19,526 nt of DNA from Brevundimonas sp. (GTDB lineage: Bacteria > Pseudomonadota > Alphaproteobacteria > Caulobacterales > Caulobacteraceae), in contig NZ_JAVHLH010000019.1 of assembly GCF_031082345.1 (NCBI RefSeq), positions 1 to 19,526 on the forward strand, in the 5' to 3' direction. The position numbers were made by a program, and so were the translations under genes. Below, in pieces: positions 1 to 5,767 of the stretch. The notes under the pieces are model-generated. The model made no database searches, was not told the DNA's origin, and saw only the letters and a program-made list of their open reading frames with translations. Within the stretch, counting starts at the first letter, position 1. Each line of letters opens with the position of its first letter.

Positions 1-57
1 CGCGACGTGCTGCGCGAGCACCTCACCGAGTGGTTTCCCGACGTGGAGGTACCGTGA
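1..57 (+). CDS. C-terminal end of an unidentified protein (cut by window start)
   Basis: The plus strand opens in frame 1 with RDVLREHLTEWFPDVEVP and a TGA stop at 55-57. Codons are G/C-ending almost throughout (only ttt and gta are exceptions), as in the real genes of the window. The stop is overlapped by a GTG at 54-56 that begins a second plausible reading frame, the usual picture of two translationally coupled genes. Eighteen residues are too few to name the product. I infer a real gene end from codon bias and the coupled start, not from homology. Confidence 0.5.
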   Translation, partial: RDVLREHLTEWFPDVEVP

Positions 58-117
58 AGATCGTCGACCTGTCGGTTGCGGTTGAGGACAGCCCGTCGGA
101 GCCGGTCCGGCCGCAGG
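54..117 (+). pseudogene. Truncated N-terminus of a cyclase-family protein (kynurenine formamidase-like)
   Basis: A GTG at 54 overlaps the upstream TGA and opens the frame VKIVDLSVAVEDSPSEPVRP. The IVDLS start followed by an E-(N/D)-SPSEP segment is what I know from the N-terminus of cyclase-family proteins (PF04199, kynurenine formamidase and relatives), which are normally 200-260 residues. Codons are strongly G/C-ending to about position 115. Beyond that the frame stays open to 353 but becomes a mere antisense reading of the lipoprotein genes, with poor codon bias and no cyclase features (the metal-binding His motif is absent). I therefore read this as a gene broken after about 20 codons. 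The exact end is uncertain by about 20 bp. The family assignment rests on a short stretch and is moderate. Confidence 0.45.
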
Positions 118-317
118 TCCTTGGTGGTCGGGCAGGTGGTGCAGACGATGCGGATATTGGCGTCGGCCGGGAAGGTGACGGCGCCGACGTGCGAACCGAT
201 CAGGGAGCGCATGGAGTCCGCGTTGCAGCGCTGGGGGATGGGCTCGCTCGGCGTCTCCGCCGTCGGCGCGCAGGCCGCCAGCGCCAGGGTTCCGGCCGTG
301 AGGATCAGGGCTCTCAT
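98..317 (-). pseudogene. I78-like lipoprotein, copy 3, missing its C-terminus
   Basis: ATG at 317-315 overlaps the stop of copy 2 (ATGA), so it is translationally coupled. The product starts MRALILTAGTLALAAC, a lipoprotein signal with lipobox LAAC and Cys16 as lipidation site. It continues with a Cys and LIG segment and then IVCTTCPTTKDLRPDRL, matching copies 1 and 2. The copies should continue with N-I-(L/F)-(Y/F) and end in CG-stop. Here similarity stops right after DRL (near position 98-102) and the frame runs on, without a stop, to the window edge as antisense of the cyclase fragment. The last ~17 residues of the family fold are therefore replaced by unrelated sequence. It could still be translated as a fusion of more than 100 residues, but the conserved end is gone. 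Confidence 0.6.
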
Positions 318-607
318 CCGCATTTGACCTCGCGGATCACGCCGCTGTCCTGATCGTACAGGATGTTCAGCCGGCCGGGGTTGTAGTCCATGGTCACCGG
401 GCAGGTGGTGCAGGTCACGCGCCAGACCTCGCCGGCGGGGCGGGGCGGCAGTTCCGACCGGTTGCGGCCGATGTAGCGCTGATACTGGTCGGCCCGGCAT
501 TGCGAGGGCCCGTCTCCGGGCGGCATGGGCGCGGGCCCGGTCTCGACGGGGGCGCAGGCCGCGGCGAGCAGGCCGGCGGCGGCGAGGCCGAAAATCGGGA
601 TCTTCAT
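314..607 (-). CDS. Peptidase-inhibitor I78-like lipoprotein, copy 2
   Basis: A 97-residue protein starting MKIPIFGLAAAGLLAAAC: a short lipoprotein-type signal with Cys18 as probable lipidation site (its -3 residue is Ala, weaker than the LAAC boxes of its neighbours). The mature part has C-x5-YIGR and then VTMDYNPGRLNILYD with a terminal CG. These are the landmarks of the peptidase inhibitor I78 family (PF11720), whose members usually read TMDYRPDRLNI and end in RCG. Unlike ordinary I78 proteins, the strand before VTMDY carries CTTCP, giving four cysteines in the mature chain besides the lipidated one. An AGGGAGA Shine-Dalgarno lies about 8 nt before the ATG. It sits 19 bp after copy 1 and overlaps copy 3 by 4 bp. 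The family assignment is good; inhibitory activity and target are unknown. Confidence 0.75.
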   Translation of the reverse strand: MKIPIFGLAAAGLLAAACAPVETGPAPMPPGDGPSQCRADQYQRYIGRNRSELPPRPAGEVWRVTCTTCPVTMDYNPGRLNILYDQDSGVIREVKCG

Positions 608-626
608 GGGGCGTCTCTCCCTGGCG

Positions 627-956
627 TCAGCCGCAGCGAACCTGTTCGACGATGTCCGTCTGGGCGTTGAAGAAGATGTTCAGGCGGTGGGGCGAAAAGT
701 CCTCGGTCACCGGACAGGTGGTGCAGGTGACCCGGCGATTGACCACGTCGACCGGAACGGGGATCTCGGTCTTCGGTTTCCCGACCAGCCACTGCATCTC
801 GCCGGCGCGGCACAGGTCCGTCGTCGGGCTGACCAGGCGAACCCCGACCGGCTGGCGCATCTGGGCCTCCTCGACGGCGCGCGGCGCGGACGCGTCCGAA
901 GCGGGGGTCGAACAGGCGGCGAGCGCGGTCAGAGCCAGCAGGGACGGGCCGATCAG
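627..956 (-). CDS. I78-like lipoprotein, copy 1 (start codon ambiguous)
   Basis: The mature region (C-x5-WLVGKP, then RVTCTTCPVTEDFSPHRLNIFF, ending VRCG) matches copies 2 and 3 and the I78 peptidase-inhibitor family. The hydrophobic segment GPSLLALTALAAC contains a clear LAAC lipobox. No ATG, GTG or TTG lies sensibly before it: the only upstream in-frame ATG (1089-1091) would force a 139-bp overlap into holC. I place the start at CTG (956-954), which overlaps the holC stop as CTGA, mirroring the ATGA couplings of this operon, with AAAAGG about 7 nt upstream. That signal peptide lacks a basic n-region. A CTG five codons further upstream (971-969) would add a lysine. The reading frame is certain; the start is not. 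Confidence 0.65.
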   Translation of the reverse strand: MIGPSLLALTALAACSTPASDASAPRAVEEAQMRQPVGVRLVSPTTDLCRAGEMQWLVGKPKTEIPVPVDVVNRRVTCTTCPVTEDFSPHRLNIFFNAQTDIVEQVRCG

Positions 957-1411
957 GCCGCCTTTTCCCAGCGCCCCTCGGGCGACTGCTTCCAGTAGGC
1001 GAGGTTGGCACCGCCGTCCTTCAACGTCTTCCAGCGCACCCGGGCCGCGGCCAGCGCCGCCTCGTCCCTGCCGTCGAAGATGATGAAGCATCGATCGAAC
1101 CCTTTCGTATCGCCAAGCTGTGCGTCGTCCACGATGAACAGCGCCTGAGCGCCGTTCGGGTTCTCTTCGTTCTGCGTCAGCAGGATGGGCTGGCGCGCCG
1201 CCTCGGGCTCCGACGCCCGGCCGTGCGCCAGGAAGCTGTCGTCCCGGTAGGTCCAGAGCCGTTCGTCGATGTCGTCGAGACGCCGTTCGTCGGCGGCGCG
1301 GACCAGCGCCCGCCAGCCCCGCTCGCGCGTCTTCTCCAGCAGGCCGGGCAGCACCTGGTCGAGCGTCGAGCGCTCGAGGTGGTAGAACCAGATTTCGGGG
1401 CCGGTGGTCAT
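953..1411 (-). CDS. holC: DNA polymerase III subunit chi
   Basis: A 152-residue protein, close to the ~147 of the E. coli subunit. It opens IWFYHLERSTLDQVLPGLLEKTRERGWRA and continues through RRLDDIDERLWTYRDDSFLAHG, QPILLT and AQALFIVDDAQ, the recognised chi pattern (a Trp/Tyr-Asp-Asp segment, then a P-I-x-L strand). Chi belongs to the clamp-loader complex; with psi it contacts single-strand binding protein at the replication fork in the cytoplasm. The start is ATG 1411-1409 with AAGGTG about 9 nt upstream. In many proteobacteria holC follows pepA; here it heads a leftward operon with three small lipoproteins, the first overlapping its stop by 4 bp. The 103 bp upstream shows no convincing promoter. 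Confidence 0.9.
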   Translation of the reverse strand: MTTGPEIWFYHLERSTLDQVLPGLLEKTRERGWRALVRAADERRLDDIDERLWTYRDDSFLAHGRASEPEAARQPILLTQNEENPNGAQALFIVDDAQLGDTKGFDRCFIIFDGRDEAALAAARVRWKTLKDGGANLAYWKQSPEGRWEKAA

Positions 1412-1514
1412 GTGGCTCGCACCTTACCCGGGCGACGGGCCGTTCGCCTACAGCCGAGTCTCTGACGGAGAAACGGGCGCGGCTGTGTTGTCCGGCGTCA
1501 CGGTTGGCGCGGCG

Positions 1515-2921
1515 TCATTTCTTCAGCGCGGGCATGTCCCGGCCGCCCTGGTGCAGGATCAGGCCGTCGACGGCGCCCGAGGCGTCGCGAGTGAAGGTGA
1601 CCTGGGCGTCGACCACGCGCAGGAAGAACGCGTCGGCGGCTTCCGCATGCAATTCGAAGGCGCTCTGACCGGTGGCCTGGGCCATCAGCTTGCCGTCCAC
1701 GACCGATACGGTGATGGCGAAGGTCGGCGACAGCTCATAGACGCCCTCGTAGGCCCGCAGCACCTCGGGCGCGACCGTGAACGCCTGACGCTCGCCGGGT
1801 AGGGTGACGGTCTGGCCGCGGGCGAGCGCCATAAGAGAGCCGCCGACCTGGTCCGCGCCGGGGCCGTTGAGATTTCCCAGCACGACGACCGTGGTCCGCC
1901 GCGCCGGATCGAAGGCCATATAGGTGTTGAAGCCCTCGATGCCGCCCGAGTGGGCGACGGTCGTGTCTCCGTCCTTCTCCTTGACCACCAGGCCGAAGGC
2001 GTACTGGTTGCGAACGGGCGTGGTCAGGAGGGTGAGCGACTCCGGGCGCAACAGACGGCCGCCGAACAGGCCCTGTTCCCATTTCAGCAGGTCGTGGGTG
2101 GTCGAATACAGGGCACCCGCGCCCTGCGGGATGCTCATGTCGACGTAATCGGCGTTGACGAAGCCCCGGGCGGTCGGGGCGTAGCCCGAGGCCCGATGCG
2201 GCAGGATGGCGGCGTGGCTGTCGTAGCCGCTGTCGCTCATGCCGAGGGGCTGGAAGAGAGCTTCGGCGACGAAGTCGGCGTAGGACTTGCCGCTGGCCTT
2301 CTCGACGACGGCGGTCAGCAGGACATAGCCGGAGTTGGAATAGGTCCAGCCCTCGCCCGGCTGGAAGTCCAGCGGATGGTCGCGAAAGCGCGCGATCAGG
2401 CTGTCGATCGTGGCCGGCTGGGTCTTCGACGTCTCATAGTCGTCGAAATCGGTGAAGCTGGGCACGCCGGAGGTGTGGGTCAGCAGGTAGCGGATCGTCA
2501 CCCCGTCCCAGGCCGCCGGCGCATCCGGCAGATACGTCTTCACCGGCGCGTCCAGATCGACCAGTCCCCGCTCGTTGAGGATCATGATGGCGACGGCGGT
2601 GAACTGCTTGGACACGGACGCCAGGCGGAATTTGGTGTCGCCGTCATTGGGAATGCTCCATTCCCGGTTGGCGAAGCCGTAGCCCCGGTCGAGCAGGACC
2701 TCGCCATCGCGCGCGACCAGAACCGATCCCGAGAACTCCTCCGCCTCGACCGAGGCCCGCACGACCTCGTCCATGCGCTCCGGGTCCTGGGCGAGGGCGG
2801 GGGCGGCGGAAAGCGCCAGGGCGGTCAGGCTGACAAGGGCGAGACGCACCCCGCCGTGGCGGGTCCGAAACAGGTGGCGGGCGCCTTGGCCCACGGTCTC
2901 GAAGACGATGGTATTCGACAT
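1515..2921 (-). CDS. Exported serine hydrolase, beta-lactamase (class C/PBP4*) fold
   Basis: 468 residues as drawn. The penicillin-binding motifs are present and ordered: SVSK (Ser102-Lys105, nucleophile and general base), YSN (Tyr194-Asn196) and HSGG (His324-Gly327, replacing the KTG box). LLTHTSGVP at 146-154 is typical of serine hydrolase/esterase members (PF00144). Residues ~380-466 form a beta-rich C-terminal domain resembling the DUF3471-type tail. A signal peptide ends at PALAQ (residue 45). The ATG at 2921 gives an unusually long n-region; a GTG at 2849 would give the compact signal MRLALVSLTALALSAAPALA and may be the true start. Substrate (peptide, D-amino-acid ester or other) cannot be told. 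It stands alone, with a palindrome directly upstream of the ATG. Confidence 0.85.
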   Translation of the reverse strand: MSNTIVFETVGQGARHLFRTRHGGVRLALVSLTALALSAAPALAQDPERMDEVVRASVEAEEFSGSVLVARDGEVLLDRGYGFANREWSIPNDGDTKFRLASVSKQFTAVAIMILNERGLVDLDAPVKTYLPDAPAAWDGVTIRYLLTHTSGVPSFTDFDDYETSKTQPATIDSLIARFRDHPLDFQPGEGWTYSNSGYVLLTAVVEKASGKSYADFVAEALFQPLGMSDSGYDSHAAILPHRASGYAPTARGFVNADYVDMSIPQGAGALYSTTHDLLKWEQGLFGGRLLRPESLTLLTTPVRNQYAFGLVVKEKDGDTTVAHSGGIEGFNTYMAFDPARRTTVVVLGNLNGPGADQVGGSLMALARGQTVTLPGERQAFTVAPEVLRAYEGVYELSPTFAITVSVVDGKLMAQATGQSAFELHAEAADAFFLRVVDAQVTFTRDASGAVDGLILHQGGRDMPALKK

Positions 2922-2936
2922 TTTGGCGCCCTGTGG

Positions 2937-2953
2937 AGCGTGACGGTCACGCT
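2937..2953. promoter_or_regulatory. 17-bp perfect palindrome upstream of the serine hydrolase
   Basis: AGCGTGAC-G-GTCACGCT: two exact 8-bp arms around one base, ending 15 bp before the serine hydrolase ATG (2921). This is a natural size for a dimeric repressor or activator site, or, if transcribed, for a hairpin near the ribosome-binding region. No good -10/-35 pair could be fixed around it. One exact 8-bp arm pair at a given spacing is expected about 0.3 times by chance in a window this long, so position is the main argument. Confidence 0.4.
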
Positions 2954-3026
2954 GTCAGAGAGATGAGGCTGTGTCCGCCGCCCGTGGATGCACCCGGCTG
3001 CATGAGGTTTCTGTAACGAAGCCGGC

Positions 3027-3266
3027 CTAGCCGCGCTCCAGGCCGTAGATGGCCTCGGCGATGTCCTCGACCTTGGCGGTCATCACGGCCTGGGCATCAT
3101 AGAGGCCGCGGTTGTAGAAGAACGGTCCGATCTCGCGGCTCAGGAAGTCCAGCAACATCTCCGCGGGCAGGGCGGCGAGGTCCGTCTCCAGCTCGTCACG
3201 GAAGTAGACCCGCAGTTTGGCCGTGATGGCGTCGGTCTCCTCGCGGCTGAATGTGATGGGCTTCAT
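3027..3266 (-). CDS. DUF2164 family protein
   Basis: 79 residues, no signal peptide or membrane segment. The pattern I-x-F-(S/R)-x-E-E near the start, YFRDELE at 21-27, LLDFLSREIGPFFYNRGLYDA in the middle and a C-terminal YGLE is the DUF2164 signature (PF09932), a small cytoplasmic family of unknown function with a conserved G-P-x-x-YN-x-G-x-x-DA core. Its ATG (3266-3264) directly follows the TGA of the ABC-F gene (3269-3267) with no base between, so it is probably translated by re-initiation from the ABC-F message. No function can be inferred beyond that link. Confidence 0.85.
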   Translation of the reverse strand: MKPITFSREETDAITAKLRVYFRDELETDLAALPAEMLLDFLSREIGPFFYNRGLYDAQAVMTAKVEDIAEAIYGLERG

Positions 3267-5153
3267 TCAGCTCACCTCCGCCAGCGCTTCTTCGGCCTGC
3301 ATCCAGGCGGCCTCGGCGGCGTCGAGATCGGCCTGGGTCTTCGCCCTTGCCCGCGTCAGGCCTTCCAGCGCCTTCGGATTGCTGACGGCGGCGTTGGAGA
3401 GGTCGTCGTCGATGCGGGCGACCTCGGCGGTCAGGGCCGCCATCCGCTCCTCGGCCTTCTTGACCGCATGACGCAGGGTCGAGGGTGAAGGGCCGGATCT
3501 CTTCTCGTTCTTTTTCGCGGGCGCGGCGGCGGGCGCGGCCTTCGCTTCCGTTTCGGCCTTGATCTGCGAGGGCTTCACCGCCGCCTGTTTGGCGCGATCG
3601 AGGACAAATCTGGCGTAGTCGTCCATGTCGCCGTCCCAGGGCTTCACCGTGCCGTCGGCGGCCAGCCACAGGCGGTCGGCGACCATCTCCATCAGCGAGC
3701 GGTCGTGGGTGATCAGGATGACGGCGCCGGAGTAGTCGTTCAGGGCGTCGAGCAGGGCGCGGCGGCTGTCGATGTCGAGGTGGTTGGTCGGTTCGTCGAG
3801 GATCAGGATGTGCGGCGCGTCCATCGCCACCTGGTTGAGCAGCAGGCGGGCGCGCTCGCCGCCGGACAGGCTGGCGACCGTGGTCTCCTGCTTCTCATAG
3901 CCCAGACCCCATTGCGCCAGCTTGGAGCGGCGCGCGCTCTCGGCGGCGTCGGGCATGGCGCGGCGGATGATCTCCAGCGGCGTGTCGGTCGGGTCCATGG
4001 CCTCGATCTGGTGCTGGTGGAACCAGCCCACCCGCATCTTGCGGTCGCGGTGCAGTTCGCCGCTTTCGACGTTCAGGGCCCCGGCGATCATCTTGGCGAA
4101 GGTCGACTTGCCGGCGCCGTTGACGCCCAGCAGGCCGATGCGGTCGTCCAGGTCCATGCGCAGGTTGAGATTGCGCAGGATCGGCTTGCCCGGCTCATAG
4201 CCGACATTGGCCTGTTCCAGCCGGATCAGGGGCGGGGCCAGGGGGCGCGGCGGCGACGGCAGGATGAAGGGGGCGACGCGCTCCTCGATGGTCGTCGCCA
4301 CCGGCTGCATCTTGGCCAGCCGCTTCATGCGCGACTGGGCCTGGGCGGCCTTGGAGGCCTTGGCCTTGAAGCGGTCGACGAAGGCCTGCAGGTGGGCGCG
4401 CTCGGCGTCCTGCTTGGCCTTGGCCGACATCAGCAGCCGGGCCTTTTCGGCGCGGGCCTTTTCGAACTGGTCGTAGTTGCCGGTGTAGAGCTCCAGCGTC
4501 CGGTTCGCGAGGTGCAGGATGTGGGTGCAGACCTCGTTCAGCATCTCGCGGTCGTGCGAGATGATCAGGGCCGTGTGCGGGTATTTCTTCAGCCGCGCCT
4601 CCAGCCACAGGGCGCCTTCGAGGTCCAAGTAGTTCGTCGGTTCGTCGAGCAGCAGCATGTCCGGCTCGGCGAACAGGGCGGCGGCGAGGGCCACGCGCAT
4701 GCGCCAGCCGCCCGAGAACTCGGACATCGGCCGCTGCTGGTTCTCCTGGTCGAAGCCGAGGCCGACGAGGATTTCGGCGGCGCGGGCCGGGGCGGCGTCG
4801 GCGTCGATCTCGATCAGCCGGGTCCAGATCTCGCCCATCTCCTCGGGCTCGGCCGTCTCCAGCCGGGTCAGAAGGTCGTGGCGTTCGACGTCGGCTTCGA
4901 GAATGGTCTCCAGCACGCTGACCGGCGTGGCCGGGTGCTCCTGATCGACGGAGGCGATGCGGGCCGTCTTCGGCAGGCTGATCTCGTCGCCGCCGGCGGC
5001 CAGTTCGCCGAGGATCAGCTTGAACAGCGTCGACTTGCCGATGCCGTTGCGGCCGACCAGCCCGACCTTGGCGCCCGGCGGCAGGCTGACGGACGCGTCT
5101 TCGAGGAATTTGCGGCCCCAGGCGTTGAAGGTCAGGTCGGTGATCTGGAGCAT
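3267..5153 (-). CDS. ABC-F family ATPase (YheS/Uup type)
   Basis: 628 residues with two ABC nucleotide-binding domains and no membrane segments, hence a soluble ABC-F protein of the class that acts on ribosomes rather than in transport. Domain 1: Walker A GRNGIGKST (34-42), signature SGGWRMR (147-153), Walker B with DEPTNYLD (170-177). A charged interdomain linker spans ~225-300. Domain 2: Walker A GVNGAGKST (343-351), signature LSGGERA (429-435), DEPTNHLD (453-460). The tail is Ala/Lys-rich (~535-550), then a coiled coil (~555-628) like the C-terminal extension of Uup/YheS. I start at ATG 5153; the open frame upstream runs into divergent ndk and has no family similarity. The precise ABC-F subfamily is uncertain. 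It is the first gene of a pair with DUF2164. Confidence 0.9.
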   Translation of the reverse strand: MLQITDLTFNAWGRKFLEDASVSLPPGAKVGLVGRNGIGKSTLFKLILGELAAGGDEISLPKTARIASVDQEHPATPVSVLETILEADVERHDLLTRLETAEPEEMGEIWTRLIEIDADAAPARAAEILVGLGFDQENQQRPMSEFSGGWRMRVALAAALFAEPDMLLLDEPTNYLDLEGALWLEARLKKYPHTALIISHDREMLNEVCTHILHLANRTLELYTGNYDQFEKARAEKARLLMSAKAKQDAERAHLQAFVDRFKAKASKAAQAQSRMKRLAKMQPVATTIEERVAPFILPSPPRPLAPPLIRLEQANVGYEPGKPILRNLNLRMDLDDRIGLLGVNGAGKSTFAKMIAGALNVESGELHRDRKMRVGWFHQHQIEAMDPTDTPLEIIRRAMPDAAESARRSKLAQWGLGYEKQETTVASLSGGERARLLLNQVAMDAPHILILDEPTNHLDIDSRRALLDALNDYSGAVILITHDRSLMEMVADRLWLAADGTVKPWDGDMDDYARFVLDRAKQAAVKPSQIKAETEAKAAPAAAPAKKNEKRSGPSPSTLRHAVKKAEERMAALTAEVARIDDDLSNAAVSNPKALEGLTRARAKTQADLDAAEAAWMQAEEALAEVS

Positions 5154-5223
5154 GGCGAAGACGTAGGTCCGATAGGCGAGGGGCGCTCCCGGCGGTCGCC
5201 GAGCGATAGGGCAAACGGGGATG

Positions 5224-5252
5224 TTGGAAAGGGCGGAGGGCGCGTCTATAAG
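5224..5252 (+). promoter_or_regulatory. Predicted sigma-70-type promoter of ndk
   Basis: TTGGAA at 5224-5229 and TATAAG at 5247-5252, separated by exactly 17 bp, with the ndk ATG 37 bp further on. This gives a 5' leader of about 30 nt. Both elements fit the alphaproteobacterial housekeeping consensus well. It lies in the 136-bp divergent gap shared with the ABC-F gene; I found no equally good promoter on the other strand. Confidence 0.55.
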
Positions 5253-5289
5253 CCCGCCACCCTCAATCTCCCAACAAGAAGTCACTCCC

Positions 5290-5709
5290 ATGACCGAACG
5301 CACCTTCTCGATCATCAAGCCCGACGCCACGCGCCGCAACCTGACCGGCGCCATCAACGCCGTGATCGAGGGCGCCGGCCTGCGCATCGTCGCCCAGCGC
5401 CGCGTCAAGCTGACCGAGGCCCAGGCCAAGAAATTCTACGAAGTCCACGCCGAACGCCCGTTCTACGGCGAACTGGTCGGCCAGATGACGGCCGAGCCGG
5501 TCGTGGTGCAGGTGCTGGAAGGCCCGAACGCTGTCGCCGCCTATCGCGAAGTCATGGGCGCCACCAATCCGAAGGACGCCGCCGACGGCACCATCCGCAA
5601 GCAGTTCGCCCTGTCGATCGGCGAGAACTCGGTGCACGGCTCGGACTCGCTCGAGAACGCGAAGATCGAGATCGCCCAGTTCTTCACGGACGACCAGATC
5701 GTCGGCTGA
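5290..5709 (+). CDS. ndk: Nucleoside diphosphate kinase
   Basis: 139 residues, the usual bacterial length. It transfers the gamma phosphate of ATP to NDPs via a phosphohistidine, balancing NTP and dNTP pools in the cytoplasm. The N-terminal TFSIIKPDA carries the ATP-binding lysine (Lys10), RPFYGELV the nucleotide-loop residues, and NSVHGSDS the phospho-acceptor His116. The start is ATG 5290, where the family N-terminus begins; the upstream in-frame ATGs (e.g. 5221) lie in the promoter. The Shine-Dalgarno is weak. It is a single-gene unit: good promoter upstream, hairpin downstream. Confidence 0.97.
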   Translation: MTERTFSIIKPDATRRNLTGAINAVIEGAGLRIVAQRRVKLTEAQAKKFYEVHAERPFYGELVGQMTAEPVVVQVLEGPNAVAAYREVMGATNPKDAADGTIRKQFALSIGENSVHGSDSLENAKIEIAQFFTDDQIVG

Positions 5710-5735
5710 TCCGACGGTCCCGCAGTCGATACGGA

Positions 5736-5765
5736 CGGCCGGCTCCCTCGCGGGGCCAGCCGTTT
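5736..5765. terminator. Imperfect hairpin between convergent ndk and SulP genes
   Basis: Arms 5736-5747 and 5752-5762 pair around a TCGC loop with one C-A mismatch and one G-T wobble. A short TTT follows on the plus strand. It fills the 58-bp gap between the two convergent stop codons, so it could end transcription of ndk and perhaps of SulP from the other side. The T-tract is poor, so efficiency is doubtful. Confidence 0.4.
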
Positions 5766-5767
5766 CG

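Noticed and set aside
1412..1514. Gap between the serine hydrolase stop and the holC start searched for promoter and terminator
   Set aside because: No hairpin with a T-run and no acceptable -35/-10 pair; only the ribosome site of holC is credible.
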